This document shows positions 1 through 6,640 of a stretch of 64,000 nucleotides of DNA, piece after piece. The notes below the pieces were generated by a model. It did not search any database and was not told where the DNA came from. It saw nothing but the letters and a program-made list of their open reading frames with translations. How positions within the stretch are numbered: position 1 is the first letter of the stretch; each line of letters opens with the position of its first letter. The DNA is from Citreimonas salinaria (GTDB taxonomy: Bacteria; Pseudomonadota; Alphaproteobacteria; Rhodobacterales; Rhodobacteraceae). The DNA lies in contig NZ_FNPF01000004.1 of the NCBI RefSeq assembly GCF_900107235.1, forward strand, positions 124,001 through 188,000, in the 5' to 3' direction. A program made the translations under genes and the position numbers.

Positions 1-81
1 GCCCGTCACAGGGTCGGCCAGATCGAACCAATGGCCGCGCTCCTGGTCGGCAGAGAAGGCGCGGATCTCGTCAAGCTGCAT
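1..81 (-). CDS. Small phage protein, N-terminal fragment (runs off the window)
   Basis: An ATG at 81 opens a frame on the minus strand (MQLDEIRAFSADQERGHWFD...) that stays open to the window edge, giving 27 residues. It overlaps the last 11 bp of the portal gene upstream of it, the tight packing expected inside a phage structural operon. The product cannot be named from this fragment. The position just after the portal gene is where head or tail accessory proteins or a prohead protease often lie, but the opening residues do not show a protease motif. That it is coding rests on the overlap and open frame only. Confidence 0.5.
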   Translation of the reverse strand, partial: MQLDEIRAFSADQERGHWFDLADPVTG

Positions 82-1261
82 CGTCGGCCTCCCCGCCGCT
101 GGTCGTGATGTTCGGGTTCAGGAACTGGTCGCCGCCGGTGCGGGGCGTCAGGCCCAGCCACGCGCGGGCTTCGTTCGGGTTGATGACCTGCGAGGCGATC
201 AGGCTGTTGATCACCGTCGAGCGGGTCGAGAGGTCGGCCCGGGTCAGGTCGTCACGGTCGAAGCGGATCACGTACTCGGCCCGCTCCTCGTCGGTGAACA
301 GCGCCCGGCGCAGGGCGCCCTCGGTCGCGCGCAGCCAAGGCTCCAGCGTGTAGGACAGGAACTCGCGGCCCATCTGCTCGGTGTTGCTCCAGGTCGCGCG
401 GTCGTGGTCGTAGAGCATCGAAGGCGGCACGCGGAACACGCGGGCGATTTCGAGGATCTGGAACTTGCGGTTTTCGAGGAACTGCGCGTCGGTCGAGCTG
501 AAGGTGAACGGCACGAAGTCGGCGTCGTCGAACAGGATTGCCGTCTGCCCGTTCGCATCGGTGCCTTCGTGGGTGGCCCGCCAGGCGGCGCGTGCGGCTT
601 TCACCGCGGCCTCGCCCATGCCCTTCGGGAACTTGAGCGCACCAGACGGTCGGGCGCCGCGTCCGAAGAGCTGCGCCGCGTGCCTGTCCAGCGACAGGGC
701 AACCCCGATGGCTTCGCGTGCGAGGCTCAGGGGTGCGCGTCCGAACGGGCTGCGAAGATGGATCATCGATGTCGACGGCACCGCCCGCGTGTCGATCTTG
801 TAGCGCGGCTCGCCGGTCGTCTCGTCGAACTGCACGTCGATCACGCCGCGGCGGTAGCGGATCAGCTCGGCGATGCGGCCCGCACCCACGCGGTTGACGT
901 AGACGGTGCCGCCCTTGTCGTCGCTCAGCGCGTCGATCACGAGGTCGCGGATCAGGCTGAAGCCGTCCGTCCAGTCGTTCGCCTGGTCGCGCAGGAGCGT
1001 GCGCACCGGGTGATCGGGAACGTCGATCTCGGTGCCGTCCTCGGTCACGCGCTTGACGTGGATGTCGAGCGTGGCCACCGCCTCAGAGATAACGCGGATC
1101 GCGGACCCGACAGCCGGGACGCGCAGGGCCGCGTCGGGCGTGACGGTGACGCCGCCGGTCGAGGTCGGGGTGATGCCGAAGATCGCATAGAGGTCGTCGC
1201 CGGGTTCGGCGAGCCCCTTCGTCTCGGTCGCGGGCTGGGCTTTGGGTTTGAACGGCCACAT
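71..1261 (-). CDS. HK97-family phage portal protein
   Basis: 396 aa, the normal size for HK97-type portal proteins, which form the dodecameric ring through which DNA enters the capsid. The sequence shows the family pattern: N-terminal 'AVGSAIRVISEAVA' helix (about residues 50-65), a central alpha/beta body, and a C-terminal half with 'FQILEIARVFRVPPSML' and 'SNTEQMGREFLSYTLEPWL' (about 270-310), followed by the 'NPNEARAWLGL' tail. It reads leftwards and overlaps a further phage ORF at the window edge. No terminase gene lies between it and the other phage genes on its upstream side, so the island is either rearranged or decayed. It does not look like the gene transfer agent portal of Rhodobacter. 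The gene itself appears intact. Confidence 0.93.
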   Translation of the reverse strand: MWPFKPKAQPATETKGLAEPGDDLYAIFGITPTSTGGVTVTPDAALRVPAVGSAIRVISEAVATLDIHVKRVTEDGTEIDVPDHPVRTLLRDQANDWTDGFSLIRDLVIDALSDDKGGTVYVNRVGAGRIAELIRYRRGVIDVQFDETTGEPRYKIDTRAVPSTSMIHLRSPFGRAPLSLAREAIGVALSLDRHAAQLFGRGARPSGALKFPKGMGEAAVKAARAAWRATHEGTDANGQTAILFDDADFVPFTFSSTDAQFLENRKFQILEIARVFRVPPSMLYDHDRATWSNTEQMGREFLSYTLEPWLRATEGALRRALFTDEERAEYVIRFDRDDLTRADLSTRSTVINSLIASQVINPNEARAWLGLTPRTGGDQFLNPNITTSGGEADDAA

Positions 1262-1454
1262 GCCGCCAAGTATCCAGCACGCGCGCCGCTACGGGTAGAT
1301 TGCAGACCGCAGGTAACCGTTGGAAATCGTAGGTAATCGTGAGGGCGGATTGCCTATTTCATGCAAATCTCGCGCCGTGTTCCCCGCGCCGGTCCCCAAG
1401 GGCGGCCCAAAGTTCAGGACCACCCCCGGGTCGGGTTATGCGACAGCGATCAGA

Positions 1455-1838
1455 TCAGAACAAGCTTTCCAGCGCCGCGACGACAAAGCGCTTTTCGGGA
1501 GCGGTGAGAACCTTGGTATCACGAGCAAATGCAGCCAGAACCCCCGCGACATCGCCAGAGATCTTGCCTACTTTCTCCGCTTTGAAGAGCTTAAGCTTAT
1601 CCTCACCGATACGGGTAATGTTGGTGAACGAGACGATGGACTCTGACGTCCGTGACTCTGGCAGGCCCGGTATTTCGCCATCTTCGAAAACGCAGTCGCC
1701 TCGATATCCAGTCTCAGAGTTTACGAACAGGAACGCAAGCCGTGGCCCGCCATGCTCGTCGTAGCCCACGCAAAGATGGTACTTTGGCTTCCCGACGGTG
1801 GAACTGTGGAAGCGGACGACATCGCCCACTTCAAACAT
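1455..1838 (-). CDS. MazF/PemK-like protein, candidate toxin paired with a Panacea-domain protein
   Basis: 127 aa. The start (ATGTTTGA) overlaps the stop of the upstream Panacea gene, so the two are probably translationally coupled. What is visible: an N-terminal 'FEVGDVVRFH' strand followed by 'KYHLCVGYDE', and later 'SIVSFTNITRIGEDKL...KVGKIS', then a C-terminal helix. This order (GDVV strand, central 'vSf..I.rI..dkl', '.iGklS' and helix) resembles the beta-barrel MazF/PemK toxin fold, whose members are mRNA interferases. Typical MazF catalytic residues cannot be assigned with confidence. The fold similarity and the toxin role are inferences; the pairing and overlap are seen directly. It could instead be a non-toxic phage accessory protein. 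Confidence 0.6.
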   Translation of the reverse strand: MFEVGDVVRFHSSTVGKPKYHLCVGYDEHGGPRLAFLFVNSETGYRGDCVFEDGEIPGLPESRTSESIVSFTNITRIGEDKLKLFKAEKVGKISGDVAGVLAAFARDTKVLTAPEKRFVVAALESLF

Positions 1839-2412
1839 AGGCAGACTGTTCCGCTAGAAGCTGTGCCCGGTCGAAGTTGGGCTCATCGAACAACAAGCCG
1901 AGCTTCATATCATAGGCGGCACGCCCACCATCTTCACGCCAAGCATCTACATACGCAGGATCTTCATGCGTAAGCCTTCGAACTTGCCCAAAACCCAACC
2001 GCAACACCGTGGTCAGCGCATCATCAAGGGCTTCAGTATCGCTCTCCGACAGCCATTCTTCGACATCTATCGCGCCCCGCCTGGGGGTGTAGAACTTCTT
2101 GCCTTTCTTCCCCTGCGTCCACGTCCAAGGCAGAGATCCAAACCCGTGCTCACGTACTGCCCTCTCATTCCCCTTCAGGAAGTCGTAAGCTAAGCTGGGC
2201 ACGGGACCATGCTCCATAGCCTTGTAGTTATCGTACGTGATCGGACGACCCCACTCATTCAAATGAGATCGGTCAGCAAGGAACAACGTCTTGACGAGGT
2301 CGTACTGCGTCAGGGGAAGACGACGACGACGTTCAGCCGCAAGCAGCGAATGATAGATCGCTGCCCTGATCCGCCCCGCGTTTGGCGTCATGATGTCGAC
2401 GTGATCGGTCAT
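1831..2412 (-). CDS. Panacea-domain (DUF4065, SocA-like) protein, probable antitoxin
   Basis: 193 aa from the ATG at 2412, chosen because GGAGAG sits 4-6 nt upstream; an in-frame ATG at 2424 would add four residues but lacks a good ribosome site. The core 'YDLVKTLFLADRSHLNEWGR' followed by 'ITYDNYKAMEHGPVPSLAYD' is the Panacea/DUF4065 signature (about residues 37-77). Panacea proteins are known as promiscuous antitoxins that neutralise unrelated toxin domains; the family also includes SocA, a proteolytic adaptor for SocB in Caulobacter. Its stop overlaps the start of a MazF-like partner, antitoxin first. The domain call is strong; the antitoxin role follows from family and context. Lying inside a phage island suggests an island-stabilising or anti-phage role. 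Confidence 0.85.
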   Translation of the reverse strand: MTDHVDIMTPNAGRIRAAIYHSLLAAERRRRLPLTQYDLVKTLFLADRSHLNEWGRPITYDNYKAMEHGPVPSLAYDFLKGNERAVREHGFGSLPWTWTQGKKGKKFYTPRRGAIDVEEWLSESDTEALDDALTTVLRLGFGQVRRLTHEDPAYVDAWREDGGRAAYDMKLGLLFDEPNFDRAQLLAEQSAYV

Positions 2413-2560
2413 AATGCTCTCCATACACGGTTCAGATATTCGCTGAACGTCACTATAGCAATAAGAACGCGCGAAAGTGAGTTCCTTTCCGCCTGTCCTA
2501 AGAGCACCTACTTAGCGCGGGCCGTCGTGGTTACTGTCTGCCGTCTTACGTCCTCCAGTG

Positions 2561-2857
2561 TCACGCCATCGCGTCCATCTCGGCCAGCCCTTCGCGCACC
2601 GCATTCATGGCAGCTTCGATGATGACCGGCTTGGCCGCACTGATGAAGCTGAAGTCCCGCGATGGGCACCAGACCTTGATCTCGCCCTGGTGCTTCACGA
2701 GGCGCACGTTCTGAACCCGGATCGGATAGGCCAGCACTGTGAACGTGGCGAGGAGCTGCGCGTTCGATGCCTCCATCTTCATCGGCGGCACGTTGATGGA
2801 CAGGTTGGCGATGCGCGGGTTCAGGGCGGGCATCTCGTGGGTGTTCGTGTCGGTCAT
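2561..2857 (-). CDS. Phage-type hypothetical protein
   Basis: 98 aa from the ATG at 2857, which has AAGGAG nine nucleotides upstream. An ATG at 2863, overlapping the stop of the HTH gene upstream as ATGA, is also possible but sits only three nucleotides from the same site. No family recognised. The protein has a conserved-looking beta-rich middle ('IRVQNVRLVKHQGEIKVW') and a C-terminal helix ending 'EGLAEMDAMA'. There is a faint likeness to SpoVG-type small beta proteins, too weak to use. It is in the same direction as, and tightly coupled to, the HTH gene, so both probably belong to the early or regulatory part of the phage island. Confidence 0.65.
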   Translation of the reverse strand: MTDTNTHEMPALNPRIANLSINVPPMKMEASNAQLLATFTVLAYPIRVQNVRLVKHQGEIKVWCPSRDFSFISAAKPVIIEAAMNAVREGLAEMDAMA

Positions 2858-2859
2858 GG

Positions 2860-3117
2860 TCATTTGCTCCTTAGCCATGCGTTTAGTTCTCCCCGGAAGG
2901 CGAAGTAGCTCCCGCCGTCGGGTCGGTAGATCGGGCAGTCCGGCAGCCGCGCCAGCCGCCGTGCTTTGTCGATCGAGATGCCAAGCGCCGCAGCGATGGC
3001 GGGCAGGCCCCAGAGTTTCTCCGGGCCGGCTGCGATGGCGTCGAAGCGCCAGGGGTCGAGGGGTGGATGTGTCGCTGTCCGTGTCACTGCTCGTCTCCTT
3101 CTTCGCTTATAGGTCAA
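2860..3117 (-). CDS. Small helix-turn-helix DNA-binding protein (excisionase / terminase-small-subunit-like)
   Basis: 85 aa. The C-terminal 45 residues read 'WGLPAIAAALGIS' 'DKARRLARLPDCPIYR' then 'GGSYFAFRGELNAWLRSK', the layout of MerR-like/HTH_17 domains: helix, turn, recognition helix, then a wing ending in a tryptophan-containing helix. Phage excisionases, AlpA-type activators and Nu1-type terminase small subunits share this layout and cannot be told apart by eye. A basic N-terminus (YKRRRRR) may add DNA contact. The next gene starts at or just beyond its stop. Given the phage context, either a role in excision/regulation or DNA recognition for packaging is possible. Confidence 0.7.
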   Translation of the reverse strand: MTYKRRRRRAVTRTATHPPLDPWRFDAIAAGPEKLWGLPAIAAALGISIDKARRLARLPDCPIYRPDGGSYFAFRGELNAWLRSK

Positions 3118-3171
3118 TACTATTTACCTTTACCATATAGGCGCACTCCTCCACCCGCTCCTTCCCCCCGC

Positions 3172-3285
3172 CTATGCGAACAGGTTCTTGACCTGCTCAG
3201 GGGAAAGGCCCTGCGCCTCCTCGATCCGTATCCACGCGATGCCCGTGTCGTGGGCCAGTCGCTTCCCCCTGAGGTTCTCACTCAG
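3172..3285 (-). other. Open frame with coding character but no standard start (possible gene fragment)
   Basis: A minus-strand frame ending at TAG 3172-3174 reads LSENLRGKRLAHDTGIAWIR followed by IEEAQGLSPEQVKNLFA, which looks like a genuine protein C-terminus with normal codon use. The frame is closed by TGA at 3328-3330 and has no ATG, GTG or TTG before that; CTG at 3285 is the only near-start. The neighbouring frame upstream ends 'DRTGAELRRAG' exactly where this one becomes convincing, so a frameshifted phage gene is as likely as a CTG start. No function can be given. Confidence 0.3.
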
Positions 3286-3591
3286 CCCGCCCTTCGCAGC
3301 TCTGCGCCGGTGCGGTCCCCGATCGGATCATCTCGCGATGAACAGGGCCGAAGCCCCCGCCGGTGGGATTTAGTTGTCGCGCTTCTGAGCGTCCTGACAG
3401 GGGCCGGTGTCGCTCGGGTCGGGTGATGTCCCCGGATCGTCATTGCCCGCCGATCTCGCTCGACGGTCAAAGGCGCGGATGGAGCGAAGCCCCTGACGTG
3501 ATGTGCCCCGTGGTCGGGTATGCTCGTCGTCAGGAGGCTCCAAGTGACTACCTGCCGTGCCGGAGCCATCCGACAGCGGCACGACAGGCCA
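3286..3591. other. Gap in the phage island with no convincing gene
   Basis: No frame here carries a recognisable protein. A GTG-started minus frame (3370-3582, 70 aa, rich in D, P and R) is open but has mixed third positions and no ribosome site, so I do not call it. The stretch may hold the decayed 5' part of the fragment ending at 3172. Confidence 0.4.
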
Positions 3592-3834
3592 TCACTCGAT
3601 GACGGAAAGGTCCTCCCCGTGGTCGGCACCGTAAGCGAACAGGTCGGACACCAGGTCGCGCATGATGTGCAGTTGCTTGGGAGACGGACGCCAGCCGCGG
3701 CGGCGGGACTGGCGAACGATGGAAAGGGCGAAGGACTTGGCCCAGCCGGTCGACGCGCTCTCGGCAACAACCGGCATGTGGAAGACCAGACGCTCCAGCT
3801 CTTCCTGACGGATCGGGGGGCGATGCATGTTCAT
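3592..3834 (-). CDS. Small phage-type hypothetical protein
   Basis: 80 aa. Its ATG overlaps the stop of the upstream ORF as ATGA, so the two are translationally coupled. The middle 'GWAKSFALSIVRQSRRRGWR' followed by 'PSPKQLHIMRDLVSDLFA' is a helical, basic segment of a kind I associate with small uncharacterised ORFs in Rhodobacterales prophages. No function known to me. The overlap with its neighbour and a coding-like composition support it as a real gene. Confidence 0.7.
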   Translation of the reverse strand: MNMHRPPIRQEELERLVFHMPVVAESASTGWAKSFALSIVRQSRRRGWRPSPKQLHIMRDLVSDLFAYGADHGEDLSVIE

Positions 3835-4157
3835 ATCAGCACCTCCCCAGCGCTGACGCCGAAGACGGCCATGCTCGCGATGCGGTAGGCGTGGTCCTCT
3901 TCCAAGCCGAGGAGCGCAGCGTAGGCGATGCTCGCGCGCTCTTCTTCGCTCAGGCGAGCGGCAAGGATGATGGCGAGACCGACTGCACGTTCCCCGGACA
4001 CGCCCAGCGTCAGGAAGTTCCGGATTGCATTTGCGACCCGGTTGCGGCTATCTTTGGCGGGACGATTTGCGTTGTCATCTGCACAGTCAGCCCCGGTTGC
4101 GCCCGCCAGCGCGCCGGGGTTTTGCTTTGCCGGAACCCCGTCCGACCAGTTGGGCAA
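3831..4157 (-). CDS. Phage-type hypothetical protein
   Basis: 108 aa from a TTG start at 4157, with GGGGA about ten nucleotides upstream; no in-frame ATG is available near the N-terminus. The first 35 residues are polar and probably disordered; the rest is helical ('NRVANAIRNFLTLG', 'AVGLAIILAARLSEEERASI', 'AYAALLGLEEDHAYRIASMA'). Not recognised. It is the first gene of the leftward phage cluster and overlaps the following 80-aa gene by four bases. Because the TTG start is inferred, the N-terminus may be shorter. Confidence 0.6.
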   Translation of the reverse strand: MPNWSDGVPAKQNPGALAGATGADCADDNANRPAKDSRNRVANAIRNFLTLGVSGERAVGLAIILAARLSEEERASIAYAALLGLEEDHAYRIASMAVFGVSAGEVLI

Positions 4158-4288
4158 ACGTAGATTTTCCCCAACGATCTCAATGGGGGGATTAGTGCAG
4201 GTCGGGCAATCTACTGCGCTGATATGGTTGGCAGTATTCGCGTCCTGCCGGGATCGCCATATTCAGGAAATGCTTCATTTCAAATGCC

Positions 4289-4609
4289 TTGCTGAGTAGT
4301 GATCACTGTTGGGTGGTGCATGGGACGCCACAGAGGGACTCCACCGAAGAGTATCTTGCCATACATCGAACAGTTGATGGGAGCGGGCACTGCCTACCGG
4401 CTCCGTATGAAAACCCCGAAGAGCCTCAGTGGGCCGCCAAACCCATTGACGAAGGGCAGCTGTTCGGTGCGCGGATTACCAGGTCCATGGTCGGCGAAAG
4501 GCACCTGCCGACAGCTAGGAAGCTCCAAGACATCTACATGGCGGAGGTCCGCAAGCCGAGAACGAGTATCACGCCCGTCAACTTTACAGCTTGGATCGAG
4601 CCGCGCTAA
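4289..4609 (+). pseudogene. Remnant of a phage Cro/CI-like regulator
   Basis: The last part of this frame, 'GARITRSMVGERHLPTARKL' followed by 'QDIYMA' and 'SITPVNFTAWIEP', has the form of the C-terminal half of a small XRE-type HTH regulator: recognition helix, 'G.R.P....l..I' and a final '.iTp.dF' strand. The part upstream in the same frame does not look like an HTH N-terminus; a better match for an N-terminal helix ('ILPYIEQLMGAGTAYRLR') lies in a different frame from 4299. A frameshifted regulator is the simplest reading. It points rightwards, divergent from the phage genes, as lysogeny regulators often do. The assignment is tentative. Confidence 0.35.
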
Positions 4610-4694
4610 AGCCAAAAGCCGTGAGGACGGAGGAAGACTGGATCTTCGTTCGCGATCTCGTCTACGCGGAAGCTGAGAGGGCACCGTAGGAAAA

Positions 4695-5308
4695 TTGCAA
4701 GGCGTTCGTGAAGGTGGCCACGGCAACGACCCTGCCTTTATCGAAGGCGCTGGCTGGCACAGTATCTGGACGCGGGCTGCCGGTCTTGAGGCGCAAGAAC
4801 GCGACTTGACGGCGGCAGGCTGCTCGCAAACCGTGCGCGCGCAGGTTTCCTCCGACGATAGGGGCCGCCGGAACACTTGGCAGGGGCGCTAGACTGGCTG
4901 CGCGAGGGAGACACATTGGTCGCGGCGAGGCTCGACCGTCTCGCCGTTCGGTTGCCCATCTGGTCGAGATCCTGGACCAGATGGAGGCCAAGGGGCATCC
5001 CTTCGCATCTCGCTATGGGTATCGACACGGGCACGCCTACGGCCATCTGATGCTGGCCATTCCAGGCGGTGCTGCCGAGTTCGAGCGTGCCATCATGCTT
5101 GAGCGGCATCGTGAGGGAATTGCCAAGGCGAAGGCGGAAAGGCGGTACAACGGTCGCAAGCCGACTGCGCGTGCCAAGGCTGACGAAGTGCTATCCTCGC
5201 ACGCCAAGGGGGTACGAGCGACCGAGATCGCGCGCCGCGTCGGTACTGGCCGCGCCAGTGTCTACCCGCATTCTCGACGGCACCAAGGCCTCTGCGGGCG
5301 CGCAGTGA
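4695..5308 (+). pseudogene. Frameshifted serine recombinase (resolvase/invertase family)
   Basis: Pieces of one serine recombinase lie in order but in different frames. First 'AAGLEAQERDLTAAGC' (from about 4777), then 'LDWLREGDTLVAARLDRLA' (about 4890-4945), then 'HLVEILDQMEAKG', then 'MLAIPGGAAEFERAIMLERH' with 'REGIAKAKAERRYNGRKPTA' and the HTH_7 tail 'ATEIARRVGTGRASVY' (about 5050-5265), and finally 'ILDGTKASAGAQ' and a stop at 5308 in another frame. An intact family member is about 190-200 aa with an N-terminal catalytic serine; the N-terminal 'YaRVSt.dQ' block is not recognisable. At least three frame changes make it inactive. It marks the right edge of the phage-like island. The left limit is approximate. 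Confidence 0.75.
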
Positions 5309-5468
5309 GCCTTGAAGCGGGCGTCAGATGGGTCCTTGCGGATCGACTTGAACGAGTGTTGAGGCTAAGCACAAGCTCACGGTAACAGCGCTGGGGTTTT
5401 TCTTCCTGCAGCCATGCGTGATCTGGCTTCCTGCTGCTCTTGTTCCGCGAATTATGGAGTGCTGTGTG

Positions 5469-6230
5469 GTGTTCATTCAAGTTATCAACCTCGACCGAAG
5501 CGAGGAACGCATGGCGGCCATCGGCGCGGCGCTTGAGCGCGAGGGGGTCGCGTATTCGCGCCTTCCAGCGACCGATGGACGGTCCTTGTCAGCGTCCGAC
5601 CGAATACTTTATTCCGCCTCCCGGTCAATACTCTACACGGGCCGACGTCTGAAGGACTCGGAAATCGGCTGCTACATTTCTCACGTTCGTGCGGCCAATG
5701 CGTTCTTGGCGAGTGGCGACAACCTGGGGCTGGTGCTGGAGGACGATGTCAAGCTGCCGAGCGACTTCTCTTCGCGATTGCAGCGCCTCCGCGAAATAGT
5801 TGACGAGATGGAGGCGGGGAGTTGGGAAGTCGGAAACCTCGGAAAAGCCCCCACGCCGAAATACCGCAAGCATGTCGGTACCCTCGACGCGGAACACGAA
5901 GTCGTCAGGGCCTACAGGTTCCCGATCAGGGCGAGCGCCGTCCTGTGGACGCGTCAGGGAGCGGCCCGATTTGTTGCGGAGGCCTACCCGATCGCAGCGC
6001 CGGTCGATGTGAAGATCCAGGTGCTGGCGACTCTGAGCGGAAAAGGCGTGGCCACCGTTCCTGAGTTGATTCCGACCAGCGGTGCGGTGAGCGATATCGA
6101 CCCGACAGGCGGTCCCCGGAAGGGGCAAACCCGAACCGGTCTCTCTCTACCGGCGGCGGCGATGAAGATTAGGCAAGGTGTCTTACGCCGAGTGGCGCGC
6201 CGGAACATGCGGAAAGCGGGCACGGCGTAG
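5469..6230 (+). CDS. Glycosyltransferase family 25 protein
   Basis: 253 aa from GTG 5469, nine nucleotides after GGAG; an ATG at 5454 and an upstream ATG at 5418 are in frame, but family members begin just before 'VINLDRSEERM', which favours the GTG. Family 25 enzymes move sugars onto lipopolysaccharide or other glycans. Visible motifs: 'INLDRSEERMAAIGAALERE' at the N-terminus, 'GCYISHVRA' (about residue 75) and 'LGLVLEDDVKL' (about 95), where ED-D corresponds to the metal/nucleotide-binding acidic motif. It stands alone between the island edge and a kinase; no glycan operon is seen. The acceptor cannot be inferred. Confidence 0.85.
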   Translation: MFIQVINLDRSEERMAAIGAALEREGVAYSRLPATDGRSLSASDRILYSASRSILYTGRRLKDSEIGCYISHVRAANAFLASGDNLGLVLEDDVKLPSDFSSRLQRLREIVDEMEAGSWEVGNLGKAPTPKYRKHVGTLDAEHEVVRAYRFPIRASAVLWTRQGAARFVAEAYPIAAPVDVKIQVLATLSGKGVATVPELIPTSGAVSDIDPTGGPRKGQTRTGLSLPAAAMKIRQGVLRRVARRNMRKAGTA

Positions 6231-6640
6231 AGGAAGGATAGGCCTTCCTGCTCGAACGCTGCTGCGCGAACCAAAGCGGGGGCTAGTGAAGCGCTGACTG
6301 CGTCCATGAGTATGCCGGTTCGCAGCTGGGTTCCGGTGCGAAAACAGCGCCGAGAGAACGTCAGGAGGCCTTGCTGTGGCGACTGTCAAAAAGCAGGATG
6401 GCGCGCCCTGCGGACGGAAACCATTCGCAAGGCACGCACACGGAAGCCCGTGCTGGCAAGAAGTTCTCGAAATGCCCCCCACGCCACGTCGACGGACCAC
6501 CATCTGCCATGGATCGTGCATTATTGTGATCATTGGTTTGCATTTGCGGTCTGAGAGAAGAACCCCCCTCCTGCCGGCGTCGCCACCGCGGTGGTTGACC
6601 TTCGTGCCCAGCCGCAAGCGCCAGCGCGGCCAGCGGGTCC
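6231..6640. other. Intergenic stretch without a supported gene
   Basis: About 410 bases between two genes whose 3' ends face each other. Open frames on both strands (for example the plus frame 6376-6648) show no family resemblance and a skewed, arginine-rich composition typical of antisense frames in GC-rich DNA. No clear terminator with a T-run was seen. Confidence 0.5.

Noticed and set aside
71-1261. Gene transfer agent cluster
   Set aside because: The portal sequence and its neighbours (toxin-antitoxin pair, HTH gene) do not match the conserved Rhodobacter GTA order or sequence.
3370-3582. A 70-codon minus-strand ORF in the phage island
   Set aside because: GTG start without a ribosome site, mixed third-position use and low-complexity composition.
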